A DNA stretch of 64,000 bases from Megaustenia siamemsis (lineage: Eukaryota > Mollusca > Gastropoda > Stylommatophora > Ariophantidae), in assembly GCA_032433765.1 (NCBI GenBank), contig JAVIAB010000101.1:59579592-59643591 (forward strand). Reading direction: 5' to 3'. A program made the position numbers and the translations under genes. The notes below the pieces were generated by a model. It did no database searches, was not told the DNA's origin, and saw only the letters and a list, made by a program, of their open reading frames with translations. Below, in pieces: positions 22,585 to 33,771 of this stretch. Each line of letters begins with the position of its first letter. Positions within the stretch are counted from its first letter, which is position 1.

Positions 22585-24050
22585 ATTGACCTTTCTACCC
22601 GTAGCCGGCCCATAAGGTGTAGACCCAGATACTCTTTCTCTTATCTAAATTCTACTCTTGCAGTTTTCAATCCGTGTACATATATTTTATAAAATCTCGC
22701 TATTTGTCTCTGTTCTGTGCAACCAACTCAATCTCATTGAGTAAGCCGATTCCTGCTGCTCCTGCCTCTCTGATCAATGTTCTTCTCAGTGTCTCTCTTG
22801 ATCGTCGTCTTTTCCTCTTACCTGTTTTTTCCCACATGAGGGCTTGCTGTGTTGTTTGGTTATTCTCTCTCCTCACCACATGTCTAGCATATGATCATCG
22901 TCTTTTCTTGATTACTAAAGATATTGAAGGTTGATTGGCGATTTCAATAATTTATTTATTTTTTTTTGAATTTGTTCCACGGTACAAATGAAACAGTTTA
23001 TACGGCAAGTATTTTCCGTTAGACATTTATTTTCGAATGCATTTAACTTTGTTTCTATGTCTATTGTTGTTTTCCAGCTCTGACATGCATACGTAAAAGT
23101 AGATAGCACGTTTGATTTGAATTGTCAAGGCTATTCAAGTCTTCTGAAAGACATTGCCGCTTTAGCTATTCTGATTCTAATTTCTTTACCTGTATCCCCT
23201 TCCCGAACAATGTGACTTCCAATATAGATAAAGTGGTCGATCTCTTCCACTGGTTTGTTTTCCACTTATATTCTGTTATCTGTTGGAATTAAGCTTTTCA
23301 TGACCTTAGTCTTTTCATGATTGATCTCAAGCCCAGTGCAATAGCTTGCTGGCTATTGATGATAATTCATTTGTGTTTTCCTGCATCGTTTTTATCTGAC
23401 TGCTGATGAAAACTATGTCATCGGCAAAGTCGAGATCCTCCAAATGTTGTCCTTGTATCAATTCGATGCCTTTATTACCAGTGCAGCATTTCTTCATTAT
23501 GAAGTCCATACCAAATCCAAATAATAAAGGCGATAAAATACATCCTTGTTTATCCCCAGTTTCTATTGGGAAACATTCGCTCAGTCCTTCCTCTGTTCGA
23601 ACTGCACATGTGTATACATCAAACACGTCTTTGATAATATTTACGATTTTTTTATGGTAAGCCATATTGCTTCAGAGTTTTCCACACAGAATCTCTTTGA
23701 ATACTGTCGAATGCTTTTTTGAAGTCAATGAAGTTAAGGTCAACAGGTTTTTGCTTTTCAATGTGTTCCTGCAATATAAATCGTAGAGTAAAAATGTGGT
23801 CAAGACAGCTTCTCCCTATTCTAAACCCAGCCTGATCTTCAATTGAATATAGATGTATGTTATCTGCAGCGATTGCGGCATACCTTGACCTTCCAAGAAC
23901 TTCAACTCTGCTGGTGACTGAGTGGACCAGACGAGCAATTTTATAAACTCTCACGTCATAAAACATTAACTCTCGATTTGGAGAAAGCTTTAAAATCATC
24001 GAGCAAATGTCACCACTGCTCTCCAACAAGGCAATAACAATAGAGACCAA
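22585..24050 (-). mobile_element. LINE L-D copy, RT to 3' end, degenerate
   Basis: Reverse-strand RT with blocks in order: SIEDQAGFRIGRSCLDHIFT, LNFIDFKKAFDSIQRDSVW (first catalytic Asp region), ETGDKQGCILSPLLFGF, and LDFADDIVFIS (catalytic FADD, near 23420-23440). A C-terminus follows: STFTYACQSWKTT..IETK, then TGKRKRRRSRETLRRTL and AQNRDK.RDFIKYMY. The 3' end carries (GATA)n at about 22578-22590. It is split into several frames (23665-23327, 23109-22915 and others) and is inactive. The RT frame is fused upstream to antisense L-C sequence. Confidence 0.85.
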
Positions 24051-24139
24051 ACAATCACCCCGCAACACACTCTGCGGTAAAACGTTGTGCCACCAATGCA
24101 TGTAAAACAGAAAGAAAGTAATAATCACTACTGGTATTA

Positions 24140-24501
24140 TATATTGTAAATACGTGAGAGTACGGGGAAATAAATGAGCGGGCAGGTTGGTTAGCTGCGC
24201 TGTCGTTGGGGACGGGCAACCAATGGATCGGGCGGACATCATCATTGTCCTCCGAGATGTGGGGAGAGCACAGGACTTCGACAAACACAGATCCACGTCA
24301 CTTCTTCGGATGATGGAAATGGGAGTTGAGGTGGACACAGCCAGAAATGAGAAACTTAGTGGGCTTGTAAGAACACATATCAACCAACATAGAACTGGAT
24401 TCGTCAGTCGCTTGACACTGAGGGAATTGCTGAGGAGGGGATCTGTGCACCTATTGACATGTTCGCAGTGCAATGATGATGACCCGCAAATAACTCAATA
24501 A
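24140..24501 (+). mobile_element. LINE L-C fragment, RNase H end and C-terminus
   Basis: Reads GQPMDRADIIIVLRDVGRAQD, STSLLRMMEMGVEV, TARNEKLSG, RTHINQHRTGFVSR and ends CSQCNDDDPQITQ with a stop at about 24501. Upstream, VRGNK.AGRLVSCAVVGD is the RNase H end. The 104-codon frame 24187-24501 is intact and close in sequence to the copy at 33.0-33.4 kb. Confidence 0.88.
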
Positions 24502-25080
24502 CCATCTGGACCAGGAGCAGTCTTTTTGACCTTTCAAGTGTTGTCCGAATGGTATCGGTTGTGATTGTGAGATCTTCTCCCAGCCCTACATCCTTACACA
24601 ATTTTCACAGCGATCCCCGTATCCTCATCCTTACAGCCTCATTTCTTTGGTCCGTCTGCTCAATGTAGCGGGCAAGCAGGGCCTTCCCTTTCCTCTCATC
24701 AAATGTGTGCCATATCCGGCTTGTGCTCTGAAAGTCTGGTATGCCACTGTGTCGTGTTGTGACATTCATGCTGTGATGAAGGCGCCAGAATGTGGCTAAC
24801 GATTTTTCTGAGCATACTTTTCTACAGAAGTCATCCCATTTGACATCCTTAGCATGCTTAGCACATAGTTTAAAGTGCTTCATTTTTTGGGCGACCTCTT
24901 CTTTCAGACGCTTCAAGAGCTCAGGTTGTGTTCTTCCATTCTTTCTGGCTTTCTGCCATATCTTGACCGTTTGTCTCTTGTACCGCCAAGCTTCCTCGAC
25001 TTCTACGTTCCACCAGGGTGGCTGCGTCCATCTCTCCTGACTCCTACGAGGGGCACTCTATTTCCTATGTCTGATTTTGA
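24502..25080 (-). mobile_element. LINE L-C fragment, EN-RT linker and RT start
   Basis: The reverse strand reads TQPPWWNVEVEEAWRYKRQ, then KRLKEEVAQKMKHFKLCAKH, SLATFWRLHHSMN, a stretch on to LTITTDTIRTTLERSK, and after a frameshift TAPGPDGY, the entry motif of the RT. The WW..EVE..W block and the coiled linker are typical of the segment between LINE endonuclease and RT. It ends abruptly at the stop side of a plus-strand L-C C-terminus, giving an inverted junction. Confidence 0.8.
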
Positions 25081-25186
25081 TATTGACGTCCTGGTATGTT
25101 TTCTCATAGTGAAATATTTAGACAGAAGAATGATTGGGAAGTTGCTGAGTCATTACGTAATCCCTATAAAGTTTATTAACCTGTAA

Positions 25187-26150
25187 AACAATGTATGAAG
25201 GAACGAAATATAGTGTGGTGCATGAAGGACAGTTTACAGAAGAGTTTGAATTAAGTACAGGAGTAAGGCAGGGATGCCTTTTATCTCCATTTCTCTTTCT
25301 ACTGGCCGCATATTGGATTATGAAAATAACTCAAAACAACAGAATCCAGTGGTCACTGACCAAACAACGTTAACATTTAAACTTTGCCGATGACATAGCT
25401 CTCCTATCACATAGCCATCAACAGATGCAGGATAAAATGAGCATACTTGATTAGAAATCAGCTAGGACTGAGGATTAATGGAGAAAAGACCAACATTATG
25501 ATAATTAATACAGTTGGCAATAACCAAATAAAACTATAAGAAATACGTCTACTAGACTTACAATCTTACACATATCTGGGCAGTAATATAGATGAACAAG
25601 GAGGAACAGAAAATGATACAAAAATAAGGATATCAAAAGCAAGAGGAGCTTTCATTGCACTAGGAAACATATGGAAATCCAAAGAAATTAGGTTAAATAC
25701 AAAAATTAAAATTTTCAACTCAAATGTTAAATGGTCCTATCATATGGCTGTGAAATACGGAGAACAACAAAATTGACAATCACAAAGATACGGACTTTCA
25801 TTAAAGTATGCTTTCGTAGAATAAAAGGATGGGAATTGCAGGATAAAATCACTAACATAGAATTATGGAAATGTACCGGTCAAATACCAGTGGATAAAGA
25901 GATACAGCGAAGACGATGACGCTGGATAGGACACACTACGGAAGCCAACTGATAGTATTACACAACAGACCTTTTTTTGGAATTCCCAGAGGAGAAGACA
26001 AAGAGGAAGACCAAGGAATTCTTGGAGAAGACAGATAGAAGCAGAGATGAAGATGATGGAGAAGACATGGAATGATTTTAAAAGAATGGCAAAAAACAGA
26101 ACGACTTGGAAAGTGTTTGTTGAAGACCTATGCTACACAGGGAGCTAAAA
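25187..26150 (+). mobile_element. LINE L-B copy, RT to 3' end, degenerate
   Basis: The frame opens as MYEGTKYSVVHEGQFTEEFE, then STGVRQGCLLSPFLFLLA and, after a stop, LNFADDIALLSHS (catalytic FADD near 25380-25400). Thumb and C-terminus follow: VLSYGCEIRRTTKLTI, RWIGHTTEAN, EFPEEKTKRKTKEF in a shifted frame, KRMAKNRTTWKVFVEDLCYTGS and a stop at about 26148. The order and spacing fit an EN-RT LINE truncated at its 5' end. Multiple stops and shifts. Confidence 0.87.
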
Positions 26151-26212
26151 AGGTACAAGATTATATCTATTTTGTACTATGGTGCTGTACCTATAACTCA
26201 TCTGTTTATCTA

Positions 26213-26600
26213 CCTTAAGCAAATATAGTTATAATTTTATATTTCTTATGGATTTATGTGCTTTCCGCAGATTTATTCTTATCTTTCCAACAACTGGTCC
26301 ATGGTTACTATTGCAATCTCCTCCTGGTCTTGTTTTTACCGATGTTAGCCCATTCCTGAATCTTTCTGTATCAGTATAAAACCATTTTGATTGTGTACTT
26401 TTTTGTCTGGGATTTGCCATGTCCATAGTCGCCTAGGGTGTTATTTCAACCAGATGTTACCTATCATCAGTTCATGTGTCTTTGCCCATTATATCAATCT
26501 ATCCCCTCTGTCATTCGTCTCTCCAAGGCCATGCCGCCCAGTCACATTTTGCACTTAACTGTTCCTACCTTTGCATTGAAATCCCCTAATATAATAGTTA
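26213..26600 (-). mobile_element. LINE endonuclease-domain fragment
   Basis: The reverse strand gives ITIILGDFNAKVGT (endonuclease GDFN motif), then TWQIPDKK-type residues in a shifted frame, RFRNGLTSVKTRPGGDCNSN and HGPVVGKIRINLRK. The usual SDH triad is SNH here (Asp to Asn), so the domain would be catalytically dead even without the stops. Similar to the endonuclease of the L-A copy at 61.4-62.0 kb. Confidence 0.8.
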
Positions 26601-26609
26601 TTTCTTTTT

Positions 26610-29600
26610 TGTTATGTCTATGTAGGTGTGCGCTGGTGTAGTTAAGTGCCCGTGTAGTTTTCTATCTGTGTAGTTATGTGTATGTATAGTTGTGTGCCTG
26701 TGTTGTTGTTTGCCTGTCTACTTGTGCACCCATGCAGTTGTCTGCCCGTTCAGTTGTTTGCCCGTGTTGGTGTGTATCTATGTAGTTGAGTGCCTGTTAA
26801 TGTAGTTTATGTGTCTGTGTAGTTGTGTGCTTGTGTTATTGTTTGTCTGTGTAGTTATGTGTATGTGTAGCTGTGTGCATGTGTAGTTGTGTGCATGTGT
26901 AGGTGTATACCTGTGTAGGCGTATGCCTGTGTAGTTATATTCACGTGTAGTTGTGAGCCGGTGTTGGTGTGTACCCGAGTAATTTTCGCCTGTTCAATTG
27001 TGTATCCGTGTAGGTGTTTGTTAGTGTAGTAGTGTATCTGTGTAGTTGTGCGCCTTGGTAGTTGTGTGTCTGTGTATTTAAGTGTATGTGTAGTTGTGTA
27101 CCTGTGTACTTGTATGCCTCTGTAGTTGTGTGTCTGTTTAGTTGTATTCCTGTTTATCGTTCCAGTGTAGTTGTGTGCCCATGTAGTTGTGTGCCCGTGT
27201 CGTTGTATACCTGTCTAAATATATGTCCGTGTAGTTGTATAGACGTGTAGTTGTGTGCCTATGTAGTTGTGTGCGTGTGGTTGTTTGCCTATATAGTTGT
27301 TGTGCTCGTGTAGGTGTGTGCCTATGTAGTTAGTGTGTGTGTGTGGTTGTTTGCCTATATAGTTGTTGTGCTCGTGTAGGTGTGTGCCTATGTAGGTGTG
27401 TGTGTGTGGTTGTTTGCCTATATAGTTGTGTGTGCGTGCAGGTATATACCTGAAGATGTGTGCTGGTGTAGTTAACTCTTTCTACGGCTGTTTTTTTTTT
27501 TTTTTTATCGACGCAACGGAATAGATTTCAGAAACAAAATTGTTCATAGTTTTAACAATCAATCTACATATGTATATGTATCCAACATATTATATATGAA
27601 TGTTTAGATAATTGAACAAGGTATTAGATTTCACCAATATCAAGATGATACAAGACATGCAAAAAGAATATGGTTTGATGGCGATCACATTACTCAAATT
27701 GAGAGTGACGCACTGTGCGGCAAAACGTACGGAAAGAGTTAAGTGCCCGTGAAGATGTGCTTCAGTGTAGTTGTGTGTCTGCGTAATTGTGCGCTTGTGT
27801 AATTGTTTGCCAGTGTTGTTATCTGTATGTGTAGTTGTGTGCCTGTGTAGTTGTGTGCCTGTGTTGTTGTGTTCCTGTGTATTTAAGTGTATGTATAGCT
27901 GTGTGCCATGTGTAGTTGAATGTCTTTATAGTTGTGTGCCTGTGTGCCTGTGTGCCTGTATAGATATGCGTCTGTATATTTGTGTGGACGTGATGGTTTG
28001 TGTCTGTGTAGTTGTGTGCTTGTGTAGTTGTGTGTCTGTGTAGTTGTGTGCTTGTGTAATTGTTTGCCAGTGTTGTTCTATGTATGTGTAGTTGTGTGCC
28101 TGTGTAGTTGTGTGCCTGTGTTGTTGTGTTCCCTTGTATTTAAGAGTATGTGTAGTTGTGTGCCAGTGTAGGTGTGCCTGTGTAATTGTGTGCCTGTGGT
28201 GTTGTGTTCCTGTGTATTTAAGTGTATGTCTAGCTGTGTGCATGTATAGCTATGTGTCTGTATATTTGTGTGGACGTGATAGTTTGTGTCAGTGTAGTTG
28301 TGTGCTTGTGTAGTTGTGTGTCTTTGTAGTTGTGTGCCTATGTAGCCGTGTGCCTGTGTATTTAAGTGTATGTATAGTTGTGTACCTGTGTAGCTGTGTG
28401 CCTGTGTAGTTGTGTGTCTTTGTAGTTGTGTGCCCGTGTTGTTGTGGTCCTGTGTATTTAAGTGTATGTGTAGTTGTGTGCCTGTGTAGGTGTGCCTGTG
28501 TAATTGTGTGCCTGTGGTGTTGTGTTCCTGAGTATTTAAGTGTATGTGTAGCTGTGTGCATGTATAGCTATGTGTCTGTATATTTGTGTGGACGTGATAG
28601 TTTGTGTCAGTGTGGTTGTGTGCTTGTGCAGTTGTGTGTCTGCGTAGTTGTGTGCTTGTGTAATTGTTTGACAGAGTTGTTATGCGTATGTGTAGTTCTG
28701 TGTCTTTGTAGTTGTGTGCATGTGTAGTTGTTCGTCTATGTAATTGTGTGCCCTTGTAGGTGTGTGTCTATGTATATGTGTGTGGTGCAGTTGAGTGCCC
28801 GTGAAGTTGTTCGCCTGTGTAGTTGTTTTCACGTGTAGTTGTGTGTCCATGTATATGTGTACCCGTGTAGTTGTGTGCCTGTCGACTTGTGTACCCTGCA
28901 GTTGTCTGCCCGTGTAGTTATTTGCATGTGTTGGTATGTGTGTGTATGTAGCTGAGTGCTTGTGTAGTTGTGTGCTTGTCTAGTTGTGTGTCTGTGTAGT
29001 TGATCACATGTATAGTTGTGTGTCTCTGTAGTTATGTACCCATGTAGTTGTGTACCCGTGTAGTCGTGTGCTTGTCTAGTTTAGTGTCTGTGTAGTTGTC
29101 TGCCCGTGTATATGTGTGCTTGTGTAGGTGTGTGTCTCTGTAGTTGTGTGCGTGTGAAGGTGTGTACCGGTGTAGCTGAGTGCCTGTGCAGGTGTATGCC
29201 TGTGTAGTTGTGTGACTGTGTAGCTGTGTGACTGTGTAGGTGTGGGTCTGTTTAGTTATGTATATGTAGTTGTTTGTCTGTGTAGTTGTGTGCCTGTGTA
29301 GTTGTGCGCCTATGTGTTTGCGGCTTTATGTATGTTTTTAATTATGTGATTATTTGTTTTTGTAAGTATGTGTTATGTGTCTTTGTGTTTGTATCTATGT
29401 TTTTGTGTTTCTTTGTGGTTACCTGTCTATATGTTTGTGTCTATGTGATTTTCTGTCTGTGTGTTTGTTTATCTGTATAATTGCGTGTATAAGTGTGTGT
29501 GTATGGGTATCTCTGTCTGCCTATATATCTGGTTGCGGACCTATGTGCTTGTGGTTATTTGTGTATGTGTGTCTATGCGTGTGTGTGTCTATGCGTTTGT

Positions 29601-29640
29601 GTGCCTATGTGTTTGTGTTTCTTTGTGTTCTTCACAGTGT
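26610..29640. repeat. GT-rich degenerate 16-bp minisatellite
   Basis: A long array of imperfect TGTGTAGTTGTGTGCC units, grading into looser GT-rich repeats after about 29290. Because 16 is not a multiple of three, each frame cycles through VVVCLCSCVPV-like peptides; these Cys/Val-rich open frames are products of the repeat. Some blocks of about 350 bp recur within the array (for example around 27830-28110 and 28100-28700). It is interrupted at 27476-27738 by an inserted element. Confidence 0.92.
27476..27738. mobile_element. TTAA-flanked mini-transposon (piggyBac-like MITE candidate)
   Basis: A 263-bp non-GT segment sits inside the GT-rich array, bounded by TTAA at 27472-27475 and 27739-27742. 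The ends form an imperfect terminal inverted repeat: CTCTTTCTACGG on the left, and CTCTTTCCGTACG as the reverse complement of the right. TTAA target duplication with short inverted ends is the hallmark of piggyBac-superfamily elements. It has no ORF, so it would be non-autonomous. Confidence 0.7.
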
Positions 29641-29935
29641 TTTGTTTTGCCGTGTAACTCATACTTTACGTGAAGCCACATCATCATTATGCATTGATGT
29701 GTTTATTTCCTTCCTTACGCGGCTTTTAGTTTTTAAAGGAGATATAATTCACAATGTTTCCTTCTTATGGTGGGCTCCACTGCCATTATGTTCCCAAGTG
29801 TTTCTAATATTCCACAAATCCATCATTTTGCTCTACCGTTGACCTCTACTGCTTCTATATATCCTCGTATTTCTAACATTCAACCAATCCATCTTTTTTG
29901 TTCTGCGGTTGTCCTTTGTAATTTGTATCAGCATT

Positions 29936-30358
29936 TCAGAAAATGAAAATTATCTTATCCAACACATTTATGCCAATAGAAGTGAGAAAGAGAGTTCAGC
30001 GGTGCTATATAGAACACATTCTGACTTATGGAAGCGAATCATGGACAAAAAAACTAAAAGATGATTAGAGGCCAACACAAAAAGGGAGCTCATAAAAAAA
30101 ACATCAGAAAAAAACAAACAAAGTTTTTCGGACACATCATGAGAAGAAGAAAGTAGGATTACTTGGTTACAACTAGCAAAATAAAAGGAAAGAGAGATCG
30201 CGGACGAAAAAAAAAGAAAAAAAATGGACAGCTTGGTGTCATGTCATAGAAAATAGTAAACAACAGAACTGATACGCTATATTGTAGGTAGAGGATTGTG
30301 AAAGGACATGATCGCGTACGCCAACCGGTATGACACATGATGGTGATGATGATGACGT
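29936..30358 (+). mobile_element. LINE L-A fragment, C-terminus and 3' end
   Basis: Includes TYGSESWTKK (in a shifted frame), IKKTSEKNKQSFS (FFGHIM block), a KGKRDRGR-like block and the terminal ...RDMIAYANRYDT, followed by a TGATGGTGATGATGATGA tail. The poly-A rich substitutions have destroyed the frame. Close to the subfamily at 54.04-54.56 kb. Confidence 0.8.
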
Positions 30359-30488
30359 TTCACATAGAAAAACCTGTTTTGGAAATCACGTGTTGGCTCT
30401 TCACAGCACATGTACGACATAAGTCCATCTTCTCTTCCTAAATGTTACTGAGATCGTTGGTTCAATGAACATTACAGTTAATTAGTTA

Positions 30489-30800
30489 GCTACTGAGTAA
30501 GTGCTCTGTGCGCACAGCTGTGCGTTTCATCCGTTTTGATCATGTTTCGATATCCCGATTGATTACGGTGAATGATCATATCGTTTGACAGGGAACAGAT
30601 GGCGTCACTTTATGTGTGGTTTTGCCTTATGTCGTTTGGCGTGTGCTGATACTGCTATGATGGGGACTACAGCTACATTTCTTTGTTAGACGAGATAGTA
30701 ATTCGGATGACCCCACAGGCACGGGCGGTTGATCAATTATGGATTTTAATTCGTTTGCAGTGATACCGGGGTCTTCCATAACCATAATCATACAGTTAAT
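30489..30800 (+). mobile_element. R430 repeat copy
   Basis: Starts GCTACTGAGTAAGTGCTCTG and contains TTTCATCCGTTTTGAT, CTATGATGGGGACTACAGCT and GGATTTTAATTCGTTTGCAG. The end is CCATAACCATAATCAT. It matches repeats at 42.5, 44.0 and 52.0 kb. Confidence 0.88.
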
Positions 30801-30888
30801 TACAAATATATGAAACATTTGATGCGATGTCAGTACTAGATTGCACTACTCACGTCGTTTACAAAATTTAAAATTTTGTCAAGCTGGA

Positions 30889-30901
30889 AATAAAAAAAAA
30901 T

Positions 30902-30959
<58 letters not shown>

Positions 30960-30960
30960 A
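30889..30960. repeat. Compound A / TA / TG microsatellite
   Basis: Poly-A with T interruptions, then (TA)n, then about 14 TG dinucleotides, directly upstream of a SINE-1 copy. Confidence 0.95.
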
Positions 30961-30962
30961 TT

Positions 30963-31212
30963 GGAGGCCGCGATAGCTCAGTGGTTAGTGAACTGGCCTA
31001 CATAGGACAAGAAGTAGGGTTCGATATCAACCGACGGCATTCCGGTTCACCCATACTTTAATGGTTACCGTATTTTTTTTCTTGGAAAGTAAAGCGGCAC
31101 GGGCGTAATACCGACCACATTACCCCAACAAATTCATTTGCCGAGGATCTGTAAAATTTATGGTCACTAACACCATATTCTCTATACGCCACTTGGCGTG
31201 TTGGGAGTACTT

Positions 31213-31215
<3 letters not shown>
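30963..31215 (+). mobile_element. SINE-1 copy c
   Basis: The head GCCGCGATAGCTCAGTGGTT has box A intact, and box B reads GGTTCGATATC. The central CACCCATACTTTAATGGTTACC and ACCACATTACCCCA and the tail CTATACGCCACTTGGCGTG follow. It lies between two microsatellites. Confidence 0.92.
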
Positions 31216-31263
<48 letters not shown>

Positions 31264-31290
31264 CATACATATATATATAGATATATATTA
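31216..31290. repeat. (TA)n microsatellite
   Basis: About 22 TA units, then a mixed CATACATA/TATA stretch, at the 3' end of SINE-1 copy c. Confidence 0.95.
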
Positions 31291-31435
31291 AACAAAAACA
31301 AATGCAGTTCAAAATTCTGGTGCTGGATCACGCCCAGTGGCGTATAGTAAATACGGTGTTACTGACTTTTAAGCATCAGTTTAATGGTTCTCCTTTAACA
31401 ATCATATCCTTCATACGACCACACCGGTAGTACGA

Positions 31436-32221
31436 ATGGGAGCTGGTGAGGTGACCAGGGACACGTTGCTGACATACCTTGGAGTTAAGTTTGATCGCAG
31501 CCTGTGTTTTCGGGACCACGTCGACAATGTGATAACAAAATCCCGCAAATGCTTAGCCGCCTTGAAGGTAATGGCAGCTGCCAACATCGAGCAGAGGCTA
31601 CTTACTCTTCTGTTCCAGGGATTAGTCCTCGCACCAATCGAGTATGCCCTGGCAATTCTTACTGTCAGTACTACTCAAATTGATAGGCTGGAGAAAATAC
31701 AGAATGAAGCTATGCGCATTATCCTGGGATGTACGAGGGCCACTCTCTGTGTAGCAATGAGGTATCTTCTTGACTCTTCAACCATGGATGACAGAATCAA
31801 GATCTGGAGAGCACGAGCATACCTGACGATTAGTACAGATACAGAGCATCCATTGCACCACATCTTCAACACAGTGAAAGGTGCCAGGCTTAAAAGAGGC
31901 AAATCATGGGTGGGCCGAGCAGATGATGTCATCAAACAGTTTTGTGGGCTTACCAATATCAGCGTTGGTGAGGAGTGGATACCGGTGCCTACGTCATTCA
32001 AGGTGACTTTCTCGTGTATTGTCACACTCGACAGGAAAAGTAGGGAACAGAACTCGGTTGTGGTTAATGCTGAGATCAACGGTCTCATCTGCTATAACAC
32101 CGATGAGAAAGATGCAGGCATCTATACAGACGGATCTGTAATACGACACCAAAGAAGTGCATGGGCATTTACAGCACACTCGGCAAGCAGAATAGTCAAG
32201 GAAGACAGTGGTGCATACGTC
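31436..32221 (+). pseudogene. Open RT-thumb/RNase H reading frame of the L-C copy
   Basis: An uninterrupted frame of about 262 codons lies inside the L-C element; it also stays open upstream of the first Met, so that Met is not a real start. It ends at TGA in the inserted SINE just after the target-site duplication, so the stop is secondary. The product would be the RT thumb and the first third of an RNase H domain and would not be functional alone. Confidence 0.85.
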
Positions 32222-32809
32222 GTGTGAATCACTTCGATCCTGCCTTGGTCCATAGTTTTTTCTGTTGTTGATTATTTGTCATTTTTTCCGAGTGCTGTAA
32301 ACATACCTCTTCCTCTGAATTGATTCGCTGATTATCGCTTCGGAAGTTTCCCTCTATAATAATAATCATTTATTATTATTTGTCTCCAGCCTAAAACCAC
32401 TGGAAACTACTATTCTTGCTGTTTCGTCCTAAATGTTTGTCTGCAACGCAAGTATTCAGCCCTACCCTATCCGGGAGATACTTGTCTTAACAGGAAAAAT
32501 ATTTCCGAGCTGTGATCGCAGCCTTATGCTATAGTCATGGGAAAGCCTTCGCGAAAAGACATTGCCTACGAAGCTAATTTTTTAGTTAGCGGAGTGGAAG
32601 TGTTACCTAGCGTTTGGCTTTTCGTGGCAAGGCGCTGTGCCACTGAGTACGGGTTTGATCCTGCCTTGGTCCATATTTTTTTATGTTGTTGATTATTTGT
32701 CATTTTTTTCCGAGTGCTGTAAACATACCTCTTCCTCTGAATTGCTTCACTGATTATCGCCTCGGAAGTTTCCCTCTATAATAATATTCATTTATTATTT
32801 TCTGTCTCC
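32222..32809 (+). mobile_element. SINE-4 dimer inserted in an RNase H domain
   Basis: 588 bp flanked by the perfect 10-bp duplication TGCATACGTC (32212-32221 and 32810-32819). It contains two copies of a segment of about 155 bp (CCTGCCTTGGTCCATA ... TTTCCCTCTATAATAAT) at 32234-32388 and 32650-32809. The second is preceded by a tRNA-like head with box A near TTAGCGGAGTGGAAGTG and box B GGTTTGATCCTG. The first copy lacks the head, so this is a 5'-truncated plus full-length tandem SINE. Confidence 0.85.
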
Positions 32810-33492
32810 TGCATACGTCATGACCAAGAATAGCAGGACAATGGAGGCGATGGCAGTGACCAAGGTATTCAAATGATTAGAGTCATAAGACTGCATCCAC
32901 GCATGTATGCTGAGTGATTTGATGAGCATGATTAGAAAAAGTGGAGTCGGGCTCTGTACGCATGCAATGGGTAGAGTCATTGCAGAAATCCAAAATACGT
33001 AAGGTCACATTTGTCTATGTCCCTGGACATTCGGGAGTACGGGGAAATATAAGAGCAGACAGGTTGGCTAGCTGCGCTGTCGTTCGGGACGGGCAACCAA
33101 TGGATCGGGCGGACACCATCAAACCCTCCGAGATGTGGGAAGATCACAGGACTTCGACAAACTTAGATCCACGTCACTTCTTCGGATGATGGAACTGGGA
33201 GTTAAGGTGGGCAAAGACAGAAATGAGACACTTAGTGGCCGTGTAAGAAGACTTATCAACCAGCATAGAACTGGAGTCGTCATTCGCTGGACACTGAGGG
33301 GATTGCTGAGGAGGGGATCTGAGCACCTATGGACATGTTCGGAGTGCAATGATGATGACCCGCAAATAACTCAATAAATCAATAGTGACATTTTTGTATG
33401 GCTAATGTAGTCGATAGTACGCTAGTACGTCTTTACTTTTACATAAAAAATCAGGTGTCCATTTGGTGGGAAACACTTCTACATATAGGATG

Positions 33493-33675
33493 AGTTTAGT
33501 CTAGTTTAGTTTAGTTTAGTCTAGTTTAGTTTAGTTTAGTTTAGTTTAGTTTAGTTTAGTTTGGTTTAGTTTAGTTTAGTTTAGTTTAGTTTAGTTTAGT
33601 TTAGTTTAGTTTAGTTTAGTTTAGTTTAGTTTAGTTTAGTTTAGTTTAGTTTAGTTTAGTTTAGTTTAGTTTAGT
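33493..33675. repeat. (TTTAG)n pentanucleotide array
   Basis: About 36 TTTAG units, with three variants (TCTAG, TTTGG). It lies about 115 bp downstream of the L-C 3' end. It is not the TTAGGG telomere repeat. Confidence 0.97.
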
Positions 33676-33771
33676 GGACAGGCCATCCTTATTGCACATC
33701 GGACAGGTCCTTAAGTTAGATGTTGGCATATAAATAATGAGAGACATGTGCCACAACACAGGAGATATCAT

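Larger units (their letters stand above)
31385..33378 (+). mobile_element. LINE L-C copy, RT thumb, RNase H and C-terminus, split by a SINE dimer
   Basis: The best-preserved L-C copy. The RT thumb runs from TYLGVKFDRSLCFRDHVDNV through IDRLEKIQNEAMRIILGCTR and LLDSSTMDDRIKIWRARAYL. RNase H begins IYTDGSVIRHQRSAWAFTA (first catalytic Asp). It resumes after the insert with RTMEAMAVTKVFK (the conserved Glu), ACMLSDLMSM (second Asp) and FVYVPGHSGVRGN plus RADRLAS (His and last Asp). The C-terminus has GQPMDRAD, RRLINQHRTGVV and WTCSECNDDDPQITQ, with a stop at about 33376. Only a few frameshifts (near 32940 and 33130) and one stop near 32878 are present apart from the insert. The 5' part (EN, RT palm) is absent. 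Confidence 0.92.

Noticed and set aside
24055..24288. Membrane-protein-like short frames (Phe/Leu-rich) on strands opposite LINEs
   Set aside because: Recurrent shadows of LINE coding sequence, for example opposite the L-A C-termini at 5162, 8283, 12550 and 53175.
23652..24473. A single 273-residue minus-strand gene
   Set aside because: Its first half is antisense to an L-C C-terminus that is clearly coding on the plus strand. Only the last part is true L-D RT sequence.
27062..28727. Cysteine/valine-rich and Thr/His-rich open frames in the GT array
   Set aside because: Frames cycle with the 16-bp repeat on both strands; there is no independent coding evidence.
31675..32088. 137-codon minus-strand frame opposite the L-C RT
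   Set aside because: A shadow of the open RT thumb frame, with no recognisable domain.
33493..33675. Telomeric or interstitial telomere repeat
   Set aside because: The unit is TTTAG, not TTAGGG or TTAGG; an ordinary pentanucleotide microsatellite.
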